From NCBI GenBank assembly GCA_017475485.1, contig JAFVFO010000063.1, forward strand, positions 1 through 43,980: a stretch of DNA of 43,980 bases, written 5' to 3'. This stretch comes from Candidatus Gastranaerophilales bacterium (GTDB lineage Bacteria; Cyanobacteriota; Vampirovibrionia; Gastranaerophilales; Gastranaerophilaceae). A model generated the notes under the pieces. It saw only the letters and a program-made list of their open reading frames with translations. It searched no databases and had not been told where the DNA came from. Both the position numbers and the translations under genes were made by a program. Each line of letters begins with the position of its first letter. The stretch's first letter is position 1. Positions 1-8,676 of this stretch are shown piece by piece.

Positions 1-1040
1 ATGAATCAAAAATAAATGATATTTTCTTTAACGAACCAAAAACTAAGGAAGTAATTCGCTCTACACAGGATGATGAATTATCACAAGTTACGGGAAGCTA
101 CCTTGATTCATTCGTAGAATTTCATCCGATGAATGATAAAAAAGAACTTGAAAAGGAAGCACAAGCCCTATTTGAAGAATTGCAGGCGCAAGTTAAAGCA
201 GAGGAAAATAACAACACACAAGACCAAGTTATACAGCCTCAAATTCAAAAAGAAAATGAAGTTGTAAAACAACAATCCTCAATACAATATATCTCAGAAA
301 CAATAAGAGCAAATGAACCTAAAAAACCAACTCCGTTTCAAGATATAATTGACGCTTATAATGAACAAAGGGATCCGCAAGGTGATTCTGATGACTTAAT
401 CGACCTTAATGAACTTGCAAAATCTTCTCAAGCTCAATCAGACGAAAATGAAATTCAAGTATCAGAACCGCCTGAAGAAGTTACGTTTATATTATCGGAA
501 AATCCAAAGCAAATGCCCGATAACACAGATGATGATACGCCCGAAATTAGCGAAGCAATAGAAATTCAACATGAAGAAAATAATATTGAACCTATGCAAG
601 TTCAAAATAATGCAATTGAAAATCTTCAAGAAAATGTAGTACAAGAAGAACCTCAAGAACAGAATGTTCAAAATAATGAAGAAACAAAACAAGAAACACA
701 GCCTGAAAAACAAGGGTTTTCAATTGATGCGGAACTTGAACCGCCAAAAGTGCCGGGGCTTAGCTTCAGTATGTTCTTAAGCGGTTTTGCAACTGATGAA
801 ATCCATGATGAATTTATGATTTGCGCATTTTATATTAAAAACATTTTGCGCCAGCATGATTTCACAATGAAATATATTAACTCTAAGCTATTTCAAGCTA
901 CAGGCAAAATTGCAGATACTTCGATTGTTGACGAATTAATAGAAAAAGAATATATTAAAATAATAATGACGGATGATTTTACAAAATATTCTATAGCACC
1001 CAAGGGCGAAGAATATTTAATAAATAAATTGCAAAATTAA
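1..1040 (+). CDS. Hypothetical acidic protein, 5' end outside window
   Basis: The reading frame is already open at base 3 and runs without a stop to TAA at 1038-1040, so the gene begins left of the window; the first ATG in frame (129) is probably internal. The visible ~345 residues are mostly low-complexity and rich in Glu, Gln, Asn and Asp, which suggests a disordered tail or linker. The last ~95 residues look folded: they start near GLSFSMFLSGF and end KYSIAPKGEEYLINKLQN, a pattern reminiscent of a small winged-helix domain. No signal peptide or membrane segment is visible in this part. It is followed one base later by spmA, so the genes are probably cotranscribed. I do not recognise the family and assign no function. 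Confidence 0.75.
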   Translation, partial: ESKINDIFFNEPKTKEVIRSTQDDELSQVTGSYLDSFVEFHPMNDKKELEKEAQALFEELQAQVKAEENNNTQDQVIQPQIQKENEVVKQQSSIQYISETIRANEPKKPTPFQDIIDAYNEQRDPQGDSDDLIDLNELAKSSQAQSDENEIQVSEPPEEVTFILSENPKQMPDNTDDDTPEISEAIEIQHEENNIEPMQVQNNAIENLQENVVQEEPQEQNVQNNEETKQETQPEKQGFSIDAELEPPKVPGLSFSMFLSGFATDEIHDEFMICAFYIKNILRQHDFTMKYINSKLFQATGKIADTSIVDELIEKEYIKIIMTDDFTKYSIAPKGEEYLINKLQN

Positions 1041-1041
1041 T

Positions 1042-1617
1042 ATGAATTACATTTTTATTTTTTTAATACTGATCTCTTTCGTTTGCGCAATATTTAACGG
1101 CAAAATGGATATTGTTATATCCGAAATGTTTAATGCCGCTAAACTTGCTGTCGAAATTGCAATATCTTTAATCGGAATAATGGGTTTTTGGCTTGGAATT
1201 GTGAATATTGCCAAAAAATCAGGATTAATGGAAACCATATCTAAAATTATTAAAAAACCTTTAATTAAAATTTTTCCCGATATCGAAGATAATCCTGAGG
1301 CAATTTCAAATATTGCACTTAATATAAGTGCAAATGCACTTGGTTTATCAAATGCTGCAACTCCGTTCGGAATTAAAGCTATGGAAAATATGCAGGATAA
1401 AAACCCTGACAAAGCCCATGCAACAAACGCAATGTGCACCTTTCTTGCAATTAATACGGCAGGTTTTCAAATAGTTCCCGCTACCGTACTTGCAATAGTG
1501 ACAGCAAGCGGAATGCACAACCCGACGCAAATTATTCTGCCTACATTAATTTGCACATCAGTTGCATTTTTAAGCGCATTATTTTTTGCAAAAATATTAG
1601 AAAGGTATTTTGAATGA
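1042..1617 (+). CDS. spmA: Spore maturation protein A-like membrane protein (SpmA, Gate domain)
   Basis: A 191-residue integral membrane protein of the SpmA/nucleoside-recognition (Gate) family. It starts with a hydrophobic helix and contains the family's typical stretch around IGIMGFWLGIVNIAKKSGLM, followed by a loop and the conserved region ISANALGLSNAATPFGIKAM. SpmA and SpmB are normally encoded together; in Bacillus they act in spore core dehydration, but homologues are widespread in non-sporulating bacteria, where the role is unclear. Here the gene begins one base after the preceding stop and its last four bases (ATGA) overlap the start of spmB, a typical translationally coupled pair. 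No sporulation genes are visible nearby, so the name reflects family only. Confidence 0.85.
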   Translation: MNYIFIFLILISFVCAIFNGKMDIVISEMFNAAKLAVEIAISLIGIMGFWLGIVNIAKKSGLMETISKIIKKPLIKIFPDIEDNPEAISNIALNISANALGLSNAATPFGIKAMENMQDKNPDKAHATNAMCTFLAINTAGFQIVPATVLAIVTASGMHNPTQIILPTLICTSVAFLSALFFAKILERYFE

Positions 1618-2147
1618 TAAAATTTCTTAATGCCTTATCTTTATATATAATTCCTTTGATAATTGCAATTATTTTTATCCATGCAATTATTAAGAAAACA
1701 CCGAGTTACGAAGCATTCACGCAAGGCGCAGGGGAAGGCTTTAATATAGCCGTAAAAATTATTCCCTACCTGATTGCCATTATGGTTGCAGTAGCAACTT
1801 TCAGGGCTTCGGGTGCTATTGATATATTAGAAAAAATATTTAGCCCCTTATTGAATTATTTTAAAATTCCGACGGAAAATTTAATCATCATGTTGACAAG
1901 GTCATTATCAGGTTCTGCAACACTGGGGGTTTTGGCGGATATAATAAAGCAAACAGGTGCGGACTCATACGCTTCTAAACTTGCAGCAGTTATAACAGGA
2001 AGCTCTGAAACAACATTTTATGTTGCAGCGGTTTATTTTGGCTCAATAGGCATTAAAAAATTCCGCCATGCACTACTCGCGGGCATTCTTGCAGATATAA
2101 CAGGAATTATTGTTGCTGTTTGGGTTTGTTCTATTTTCTTTCTTTAA
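1614..2147 (+). CDS. spmB: Spore maturation protein B-like membrane protein (SpmB, Gate domain)
   Basis: A 177-residue partner of the preceding SpmA-like protein. Several hydrophobic helices are clear, with the family's central segment EGFNIAVKIIPYLIAIMVAV, the region SGSATLGVLADIIKQTGADS and the motif ITGSSETTFYVAAVYFGSIG. SpmA and SpmB likely form one membrane complex; the transported or sensed ligand is not established. The start ATG lies inside the spmA stop (ATGA overlap), so translation is probably coupled. The 3' end overlaps the convergent hpt gene by four bases, leaving no room for a separate terminator. Confidence 0.85.
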   Translation: MIKFLNALSLYIIPLIIAIIFIHAIIKKTPSYEAFTQGAGEGFNIAVKIIPYLIAIMVAVATFRASGAIDILEKIFSPLLNYFKIPTENLIIMLTRSLSGSATLGVLADIIKQTGADSYASKLAAVITGSSETTFYVAAVYFGSIGIKKFRHALLAGILADITGIIVAVWVCSIFFL

Positions 2148-2668
2148 TTGTCAAAATACCCTATATAATCAAGATTTCTGTAAAATCCTTGATAATCAAG
2201 TCCAAAACCCACAATGAATTTGTTATCCACTTCAAAAGCACTAAAATCAGGAGATAAATTATACTCACGTTTTATTTTTTTATCAAACATTACAGCTAAT
2301 TTTGTATCTTTCGGAGAACAATTTTCATGAATATAATCAATTAAAAAGCTAAGAGTTAAGCCTGTATCAATTATATCTTCAACAATTAAAACATTCTCAC
2401 CTTTAAAATCAGGCAAATTCATATTTAAAGATTTAACTTTACCCGAGGAAGATGTAGAATTGCCATAGCTGGAAAGAGTAATGTATTCAAATTTTAAAGG
2501 CATTTTTAAATTTTTGGACAACTCCGTACAAAACATTGCAGCGCCTTTAAGCACACAAATTACATTCAAAGTTTCCTCAGTGCCAAAATGATTATTAATT
2601 TCATTTGCTAATTCTTTAATTCTTCTATATAAACTATCCGTATCAATTAAAACTTTCGGTTCATTCAT
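2144..2668 (-). CDS. hpt: Hypoxanthine phosphoribosyltransferase
   Basis: A type I phosphoribosyltransferase of 174 residues that salvages hypoxanthine or guanine with PRPP to give IMP or GMP. The PRPP-binding motif VLIVEDIIDTG sits at residues 93-103, the KGAAMF segment at 41-46, and the flexible loop SSYGNSTSSSGKV after it, all in the order expected for Hpt. Length is normal. The start is supported by AAAGGA upstream of ATG 2668. It is the last gene of a ten-gene minus-strand run and follows tilS by 12 bases. The tilS-hpt order is common in bacteria, which strengthens both calls. Confidence 0.93.
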   Translation of the reverse strand: MNEPKVLIDTDSLYRRIKELANEINNHFGTEETLNVICVLKGAAMFCTELSKNLKMPLKFEYITLSSYGNSTSSSGKVKSLNMNLPDFKGENVLIVEDIIDTGLTLSFLIDYIHENCSPKDTKLAVMFDKKIKREYNLSPDFSAFEVDNKFIVGFGLDYQGFYRNLDYIGYFDN

Positions 2669-2680
2669 TTTATTTTCCTT

Positions 2681-3604
2681 TTATCCTTTTTCTATGAAAA
2701 TTTTATCTTTTCTTGTTCTTAAAAATTCGCACTTATTCAAAGAAGTCTTAGAATGAGGATTATTTAAAATAAAATCATCCAATTTCTTAATCGTTTTAAA
2801 GTCGCGATATTTTAACCTGCTGCCAAGAAAGCTGTTTAATATCTCGTAACGATATTCTACATTATAATTCAAATAAGAACTTCTTTTAATTGTACTATTT
2901 TCGCAAATTTCATTCAGAGCTTTTTGTATAACTTCATCTAAAATTTTAGAGGTATAAATTGATGTTGTAATTAAATTATCAATATTATTTAAAAAATTAG
3001 GATTTACTTCTTTAAATAAAGGCAGAATTTCATTTCTAATGTAGTTTCTTTTATATTTTGTATCCGAATTTGATTTGTCTATCATATAGTTTTGTTTAAT
3101 TTCAGCTAAATAATCAAGAATTTGTTTTTTCTCAATTTTTAACATTGGTCTATAGTATATTTCTCTTTTTTCGGGAATAGAACTTAACCCCTTAACAGAT
3201 GTGCCTTTGATTAGCCTATAGATAAGAGTTTCTATATTATCATTTTTATTGTGGGCCAAAAAAACAACATCCGTTTTATATTTTTGAGCAGTGTTATATA
3301 AAAATTCATACCTTAAATCGCGCGCTGTTTCTTCACTGCATTGAATCCCTTCGGGCGCTTTTGATATTTCGTATTTAATATTAAATTCTTTTGCAAAATC
3401 TTGCGTAAAGTTTTCTTCTTTTATCGCTTCTTTACGCCACATGTGATTAAAATACGCAAGAATAATATCGAGATTATATTCTTCTTTAACCTCAATTAAT
3501 AACCTTGCAAGAGCGCAACTATCCGGCCCTGCCGAAAAAGCAATGACTGCTTGCTTATTTTTAATGTTATATTTATCTAAAAAAGCCTTGATAATATCAA
3601 TCAT
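2681..3604 (-). CDS. tilS: tRNA(Ile)-lysidine synthase
   Basis: An ATP-dependent enzyme that converts C34 of the CAU-anticodon isoleucine tRNA to lysidine. The N-terminal PP-loop is at residues 24-29 as SAGPDS (usual consensus SGGxDS, so one Gly is Ala). Further family segments follow: AYFNHMWR, FLAHNKNDNIETLIYRLIKG and YRPMLKIEKKQILDYL. At 307 residues it is the short type, lacking most of the C-terminal tRNA-binding domain of the long E. coli enzyme. Start ATG 3604 lies one base after the lysC stop, indicating coupled translation. TilS is normally essential because it enables decoding of AUA. Confidence 0.92.
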   Translation of the reverse strand: MIDIIKAFLDKYNIKNKQAVIAFSAGPDSCALARLLIEVKEEYNLDIILAYFNHMWRKEAIKEENFTQDFAKEFNIKYEISKAPEGIQCSEETARDLRYEFLYNTAQKYKTDVVFLAHNKNDNIETLIYRLIKGTSVKGLSSIPEKREIYYRPMLKIEKKQILDYLAEIKQNYMIDKSNSDTKYKRNYIRNEILPLFKEVNPNFLNNIDNLITTSIYTSKILDEVIQKALNEICENSTIKRSSYLNYNVEYRYEILNSFLGSRLKYRDFKTIKKLDDFILNNPHSKTSLNKCEFLRTRKDKIFIEKG

Positions 3605-3605
3605 A

Positions 3606-4868
3606 TTAAACGTCAGGCAAATCGCCCTTTACATCTGCAACAGAAGCACCGTCTAATTCAAATGCCTTACATAAAGCGCGTGCGGCTGCGTCAGAATATT
3701 TCTTTTCCGCCAAACAGCTTATTTTGATTTCACTTGTTGAAATCATTTTAATATTAATATTTTCACGCGCTAAAGTATCAAACATTTTAGCGGCAATACC
3801 TGGTCTGTCTATCATGCCAGCGCCAACTACAGATACTTTAACAATATCATCATCAACAAAAATGTTGCTTGCGTTAACAATTTCGTTAATTTTATCTTTT
3901 ATGGAATTAAATTTATCTAAATCATTTTTAGAAATAGTAAATGCAATATCATTTGTATTGGTTGCTTTTCTTGCGTATGATTGAATAATCATATCAACAG
4001 ACAAATTGTTGTCAGCCAGCAAATTAAATAATCTTGCCGCATTGCCCGGCTTATCCTGAACATCACAAATTATAATTCTTACCTGAGAAGTGTCACAAGC
4101 AAGGCCTGTAACCGGTTTATTTAATTCCATTTTATCTGCTCCTATTATCAAAGTTCCGACGTCATCAAGTTTAAACGAACTGCGCACCCGCATTGGCATA
4201 TCATTAAGCATTGCGGTTTCAACAGACCTCGGATGTAAAACATTAGCACCGACTCTCGCCAATTCAAGCATTTCTTCATAAGATATAACTTTTAGCTTTT
4301 GAGCCGTTTTTATAACCCTTGGGTCAGCCGTATAAACTGCTTCGACATCCGAATAAATATCACATCTTTTTGCCTTTAGAGCACATGCCAATGCAACTGC
4401 AGTGGTGTCTGAACCGCCTCTGCCAAGGGTTGTAATTTCATTACCTTCGCAAATTCCTTGAAAACCTGCAACAATAACAATTTTACCTTCTTTAAGATGT
4501 TTATTAATTCTGGTTGTATCTATATCAATAATTCTTGCACACATATGAGCAGGTTCAGTTTTTATTCCCGCCTGCGCACCTGTTAAACTTATAGAATCAT
4601 GACCTTGTTCTTGTATTGCCATTGCCAACAGCGACATAGAAACTTGTTCGCCCGTTGACATTAACATATCCATTTCGCGCTCAGAAGGATGAGAAGACAA
4701 TTCATGTGCTAATTTTATAAGTCCGTCTGTAGTGTGCCCCATTGCGGAAACAACAACAACTACATCATTTCCAAGTTCTTTTTCTAATATTGCAGCATGT
4801 GCAACGTTTCTGATTTTTTCGGTATCGGCAACAGAAGTTCCCCCGAATTTTTGAACAATTATGCTCAT
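3606..4868 (-). CDS. lysC: Aspartate kinase, monofunctional with tandem ACT domains
   Basis: Phosphorylates aspartate, the first step of the lysine/threonine/methionine and diaminopimelate pathway. The amino acid kinase domain begins with VQKFGGTSVAD (KFGGTS at 7-12) and includes GRGGSDTTAVALA and SDVEAVYTADPR. Two ACT domains occupy roughly residues 260-420, ending ...DGASVADVKGDLPDV, as in lysine/threonine-inhibited enzymes. The length of 420 is close to that of the typical bacterial alpha subunit; an internal start giving a separate ACT-only beta subunit is possible but not tested. GAGGG precedes ATG 4868 and overlaps the end of the TPR gene upstream. Confidence 0.95.
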   Translation of the reverse strand: MSIIVQKFGGTSVADTEKIRNVAHAAILEKELGNDVVVVVSAMGHTTDGLIKLAHELSSHPSEREMDMLMSTGEQVSMSLLAMAIQEQGHDSISLTGAQAGIKTEPAHMCARIIDIDTTRINKHLKEGKIVIVAGFQGICEGNEITTLGRGGSDTTAVALACALKAKRCDIYSDVEAVYTADPRVIKTAQKLKVISYEEMLELARVGANVLHPRSVETAMLNDMPMRVRSSFKLDDVGTLIIGADKMELNKPVTGLACDTSQVRIIICDVQDKPGNAARLFNLLADNNLSVDMIIQSYARKATNTNDIAFTISKNDLDKFNSIKDKINEIVNASNIFVDDDIVKVSVVGAGMIDRPGIAAKMFDTLARENINIKMISTSEIKISCLAEKKYSDAAARALCKAFELDGASVADVKGDLPDV

Positions 4869-4870
4869 CT

Positions 4871-6580
4871 TTAACCCTCTTTAGGTAATTTTTCAGCTAT
4901 TTCCATTATTGGCGGGATGTCCCCATAATCCTTTTGTATTTTATCACAAATATCCTTAATTGTAACAAGTTTTTCTTCATCTTCGGGGTTATTTTCATAA
5001 ATTTCATATAAAGACATTGCTTTTATAATTAAATAGTCCCTTTTGTGTTCCATTGGTTCTTTACATTTACCAAGTATTTTAAGAGCTAATTCAGGCTTGT
5101 TCAAATGTAATTCGCATTCAGCATGCGCAATTCTTGCCATTTCCAAATTTTCATCAAGATTATATGCTTTTTCAAATTTTTCTTTAGCTCTATATATTTC
5201 ACCCGTTTTAAATAAAATTATTCCGTATTTAAAAACAATATCAGGGTTTTCACGATTTAAGTCATAAGCAGTTCTGATATATGTAAGGGCTTTTGATTCG
5301 TTATTCAATTCATTCATATACGCAATTGCAAGGTTTAGATATAAATCAGGGTTTTGCGTATCATATTCTGCGGCTTTTTTCCAATATTTAACGGCATTTT
5401 TATAATCATTCATTGCCTGATAAGCACTTGCAATGCCAAAATAAGCATTTGAAATATTTACATCAAGAGAAATTGCCTTTTTAAAACAATCAATCGCACT
5501 TTTATAATCTTCTTTTTTCATATAAATCTGCGCAAGGTTAAAATGCCCCGCAGCAATAGCAGGGTTTATCTCAAGAGTTTTGTTAATAGTATTAACGGCT
5601 TCATCTAGCCTGTCTAATTTTATTAAACAATAAGACAGTGCATTATAAACGATATATTCATTATCTTTCAATTCAATTGCTTTATTATATTTTTCAATAG
5701 CTTCATTTAGCATATTAAAATGCTGATATGCAGCACCCCATGAATTGTAATATTTCCAATCGTCTTTACAATATGATTCATATTTTTCAAAACTTTGAAG
5801 ACAATTCTTTTTATCATTCAAATTAAGGTATGCTTCTGATATCAACAAATAGTTTTCTATTTTTTCAGGATTTAAAGAGCATGACTTTTTGCAAAATTCT
5901 ATACAAAGTGCATAATGTTCAAGTTTTAAATTGCACAGCCCGCTCATATACAAAGCCTCTGTATGAAAAGGTTCAGAAATCAAAATTTTACTGAATTTAG
6001 ATAATGCACTCCTGTATTCTTCTTCCCGAACCAGTATAATGCCCCACATAAAAAGCGATTGCGGATTTTGCGCATCAAGAATATATGCTTTTTTAAACAA
6101 TGATTTCGCTTTTTGAAGCTGATTATTTTTATAGCAATATATGCCGTAATTCAAATATGTCTGAGCAGATGTCCTATCCAAATTAAGTGATTTTTCAAAG
6201 GCGGATTTTGCAAGGTTGACATCATTTAATTCACTATACACACCCGCTAAATAACACCAAGTTCTCGGGTTATTTCTATCCAGCCGTAAAGCCTTTTTAA
6301 AATTTCTCATGGCTTCTTGAAATTCGCGCTTTTGAGCATATATTATGCCAAGGTTAATATAAACCTCGGGATTTGATTTATTTATAAGAGCACTTCTGTT
6401 TAATTTTTCCAGCCCTAAATCTTCTTGTCCGTTATTAATTAAATACATACCCCAGTTAATATACGCATAAGAAGGCAAAGAAGGCTCTTTTGAAATCACC
6501 TTGTAGCGGTCAATCTGTCTGCTGAATTTTTCGGCAGACTCAAATAATGCAAACATATATCTGATTATTTTTGCAAACAT
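4871..6580 (-). CDS. Tetratricopeptide repeat protein
   Basis: A 569-residue protein made almost wholly of TPR units (about a dozen), recognisable by repeated patterns such as YINLGIIYAQKREFQEAMRN and AYFGIASAYQAMNDYKNAVK. No signal peptide is obvious, although the N-terminus (MFAKIIRYMFALFESAEKF) is amphipathic. TPR arrays are protein-interaction scaffolds, so the partner cannot be read from sequence. The start codon overlaps the end of the KdsC-like gene by 16 bases, and only AGAG is visible as a possible ribosome site; an internal ATG eight codons later is an alternative. A second, shorter TPR protein lies upstream in the same run. Confidence 0.85.
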   Translation of the reverse strand: MFAKIIRYMFALFESAEKFSRQIDRYKVISKEPSLPSYAYINWGMYLINNGQEDLGLEKLNRSALINKSNPEVYINLGIIYAQKREFQEAMRNFKKALRLDRNNPRTWCYLAGVYSELNDVNLAKSAFEKSLNLDRTSAQTYLNYGIYCYKNNQLQKAKSLFKKAYILDAQNPQSLFMWGIILVREEEYRSALSKFSKILISEPFHTEALYMSGLCNLKLEHYALCIEFCKKSCSLNPEKIENYLLISEAYLNLNDKKNCLQSFEKYESYCKDDWKYYNSWGAAYQHFNMLNEAIEKYNKAIELKDNEYIVYNALSYCLIKLDRLDEAVNTINKTLEINPAIAAGHFNLAQIYMKKEDYKSAIDCFKKAISLDVNISNAYFGIASAYQAMNDYKNAVKYWKKAAEYDTQNPDLYLNLAIAYMNELNNESKALTYIRTAYDLNRENPDIVFKYGIILFKTGEIYRAKEKFEKAYNLDENLEMARIAHAECELHLNKPELALKILGKCKEPMEHKRDYLIIKAMSLYEIYENNPEDEEKLVTIKDICDKIQKDYGDIPPIMEIAEKLPKEG

Positions 6581-7062
6581 TTTATCTCTATTAGGTTATC
6601 AGCTATTTCTCTAATTGCGCCGTTTCCGCCACCGGCCTCTGTAATTTGCAAGCCTTCAACCTTAAGCGTCACAACAGGATTTACGTTTTTAGGCGCAATT
6701 CTATATTTTACAAGATTCATTGCGGAAATATCATTAATATCATCACCAATATAAAGCACCTCATCAGCACTCAAATTATGACGTTTCATAATATCTTCAA
6801 GAACAACGCCTTTCTGTCTTATTCCGCCATGAATTTCTTCAAGGTTAAAACTATCTTTAAAATAATTTAAAATATTACTTGCCTCCCCCGATATAATCCC
6901 AAAGTTAAAACCATTGGTGATTAAGAGGTGAACCCCCATAATATCTTTAAAATTTAATTTTTTTTGAACGTCATTTTTTTCGGAAATATATACACTTCCG
7001 TCTGTAAATACACCGTCAAAATCGCTTACAATCATTTTTATATCTTTAGATAAATTAAGCAT
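6565..7062 (-). CDS. KdsC-family HAD phosphatase, probably for a nonulosonate or KDO phosphate
   Basis: A 165-residue HAD hydrolase of the KdsC type. The nucleophile motif DFDGVFTDG is at residues 14-22 and the metal-binding GDDINDISAM at 106-115; no cap domain is present, as expected of the tetrameric KdsC class. I chose ATG 7062 because GAGGAG lies 5 bases upstream and the ATG overlaps the stop of the NeuB-like gene (TAATG); an open frame extends 16 codons further but has no support. The neighbour is a sugar-acid synthase, so the likely substrate is the phosphorylated product of that enzyme. KDO-8-phosphate is possible, yet no kdsA/kdsB is visible here. Confidence 0.85.
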   Translation of the reverse strand: MLNLSKDIKMIVSDFDGVFTDGSVYISEKNDVQKKLNFKDIMGVHLLITNGFNFGIISGEASNILNYFKDSFNLEEIHGGIRQKGVVLEDIMKRHNLSADEVLYIGDDINDISAMNLVKYRIAPKNVNPVVTLKVEGLQITEAGGGNGAIREIADNLIEIKCLQK

Positions 7063-7919
7063 TATCTCCTCAACTTCTTTTTTACGGGAATTTCGCTGGC
7101 ATAAACGCATTTAACACCATTACCCATAAAATCTTTAACATTTCTGATATCTCTGACAAGTTTTCGTAGCCCTTCACCTTCAAGGCTTGCAGCCTGATCA
7201 GAACCCCACATTGTTCTGTCAAGTGTAATGTGGCGCTCAACAGAACATGCACCCATTGCAACAGCAATTGTAGAAGGCGCAATTCCGCGCTCATGGCCTG
7301 AATAACCTACTAAGCACTTATAGCGTTCTTTTAGGGCAGGAATAACTTTTAAATTAATTTCATTATTTGCGGTAGGATAAGTAGAGGTACAATGGTACAA
7401 AATCAAATTATCTGTACCGAGTATCTCAACAGCTCTATCAATTTCTTCAAGAGTTGACATGCCGCTTGAGAGTAAAATCGGCTTATTTGTAGATTTAACT
7501 TTATTCAAAAGTGCCTCATTTGTCAACAATGCAGAAGGTATTTTATGGGCACAAATATTAAATTGCTCCATAAAATCAACGCTTTTAACATCCCAGCAAG
7601 AAGCCAGCCAATCTATCCCAAGGGTTTTGCAATATTTATCAATTTCCGAATATTCATCATAGCCAAATTCAAGCCCGCGCTTTAAATCACCGTTTGTATC
7701 ACCAAATACACTTTCTCTTGGTGCTGAAAGTTCTTCAGGGGTATAGACATCTTCAATAGTTCTTTTTTGGAATTTAACAGCGTCACAGCCATATAAATGC
7801 GCCATATTAATTAATTTTTTTGCATTTGCCAAAGAACCGTTATGATTAATTCCGATTTCAGCAATAATAAAACAAGGGCATTCATCCCCGTATATTTTAT
7901 TTCCGATTTTAATTTTCAT
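7062..7919 (-). CDS. NeuB-family sugar-acid synthase lacking the SAF domain
   Basis: A TIM-barrel synthase of the NeuB family, which condenses a hexosamine (or hexose) or its phosphate with PEP to form a nine-carbon sugar acid. Family marks are EIGINHNG at 21-28, DAVKFQKR, the run LLSSGMSTLEEI, YHCTSTYPT, GYSGHERG and VERHITLDRTMWGSDQAASL. The protein stops at 285 residues, just where typical NeuB (~345) continues with the C-terminal SAF/antifreeze domain; the next gene starts at once, so this is not a frameshift. ATG 7919 is preferred over an upstream GTG at 7928 because AGGTGA precedes it. It overlaps the FliO-like gene upstream by 11 bases and touches the KdsC-like phosphatase gene downstream. 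The exact product is unknown. Confidence 0.85.
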   Translation of the reverse strand: MKIKIGNKIYGDECPCFIIAEIGINHNGSLANAKKLINMAHLYGCDAVKFQKRTIEDVYTPEELSAPRESVFGDTNGDLKRGLEFGYDEYSEIDKYCKTLGIDWLASCWDVKSVDFMEQFNICAHKIPSALLTNEALLNKVKSTNKPILLSSGMSTLEEIDRAVEILGTDNLILYHCTSTYPTANNEINLKVIPALKERYKCLVGYSGHERGIAPSTIAVAMGACSVERHITLDRTMWGSDQAASLEGEGLRKLVRDIRNVKDFMGNGVKCVYASEIPVKKKLRR

Positions 7920-8268
7920 TATCTTCACCTATATCCTTAATAAATGTAATACTATTCTGGGTTGCACCTATAAGCGTATATTTTGAATTTACTTTTACAA
8001 TAATTAAATTCTTATTTTGTCCTAATGATGCAGATGAAACTATCTGAATGCTGTATTTATCATTTTCATTTGGCGCGCAAATTTTAATACCGATTAATTT
8101 TTTATATATAATTCCTGTTAAATAAACAAGTCCGATAACAACAAATAAACCTAAAAGCATTCCGACATAATTAGGTTCATAGCTGTTACGGCTTAAAACT
8201 TCATCAAGTTCACCCTGTGCATTAGCGCTTAAGATAAATAATATAAAAACTGCAAAAATTTTCTTCAT
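7909..8268 (-). CDS. FliO-like single-span membrane protein
   Basis: A 119-residue protein with an N-terminal signal-like segment (MKKIFAVFILFILSANAQG), a second hydrophobic span near residues 36-56, and a short cytoplasmic domain. That domain has the pattern of FliO/MopB: an SSASLG turn, a KNLIIVKVNSKYTLIGAT strand-turn-strand and a final ITFIKDIG. FliO assists assembly of the FliP core of the flagellar export gate. No other flagellar gene is in the window, so this may be an isolated flagellar gene or a diverged relative with another role. AGAGG precedes ATG 8268, and the stop of the previous gene touches the start. Confidence 0.55.
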   Translation of the reverse strand: MKKIFAVFILFILSANAQGELDEVLSRNSYEPNYVGMLLGLFVVIGLVYLTGIIYKKLIGIKICAPNENDKYSIQIVSSASLGQNKNLIIVKVNSKYTLIGATQNSITFIKDIGEDNEN

Positions 8269-8673
8269 CTAGCCTCTAAAGTTAGTATTAATTATATCAC
8301 TTATTACAGGTAAATACGGTCTTTTACCGAATAAAGAAAGTACTGCTAAATAAGTTAAAATAAAAGTTATGATAAATGCAGTAATTGTAAAGCCAAAAAG
8401 CATTGGTGTCTGATTAAAAAATATATCAAAACTTTTAACCATATTTCCGACAAAAGGTATAACAACCAATATATTTATTGCAAATGAGTATATTAAAGAA
8501 ACAACCGCAAGTGCAACAGATAAAAATATTGCCTGATACAAATTAAACGTCAGAAAAGGCGTAATTCTTTTATTTGTGATATTTGCAAAAACAATCCAAA
8601 TTATGCTGAATATACCGCAGGTATAATAAGCAAGCACAGAAACTATTCTATCTGTAATACTCACTCCCCCCAT
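8269..8673 (-). CDS. Small polytopic membrane protein, Tic20/DUF4870-like
   Basis: A 134-residue protein with about four hydrophobic helices. The pattern DRIVSVLAYYTCG, then a short polar loop followed by PFLTFNLYQAIFLSVAL, and later VVIPFVGNM resembles Tic20-like proteins of cyanobacteria and the related DUF4870 family, where a FVRFNAMQA-type segment is typical. Tic20 is part of the chloroplast import channel; the bacterial relatives have no settled function. AAGGAG overlaps the stop of the preceding TPR gene and gives a well-spaced ribosome site for ATG 8673. The assignment rests on pattern likeness only. Confidence 0.55.
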   Translation of the reverse strand: MGGVSITDRIVSVLAYYTCGIFSIIWIVFANITNKRITPFLTFNLYQAIFLSVALAVVSLIYSFAINILVVIPFVGNMVKSFDIFFNQTPMLFGFTITAFIITFILTYLAVLSLFGKRPYLPVISDIINTNFRG

Positions 8674-8676
8674 TTT

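Noticed and set aside
492..713. Minus-strand open frame of 73 residues within the acidic gene
   Set aside because: Phe/Leu/Ile-rich translation of the antisense of an acidic, AT-rich gene; no ribosome site and no family pattern.
7920..7928. GTG start for the NeuB-like gene
   Set aside because: ATG 7919 has AGGTGA at proper distance; the GTG lies inside this ribosome site.
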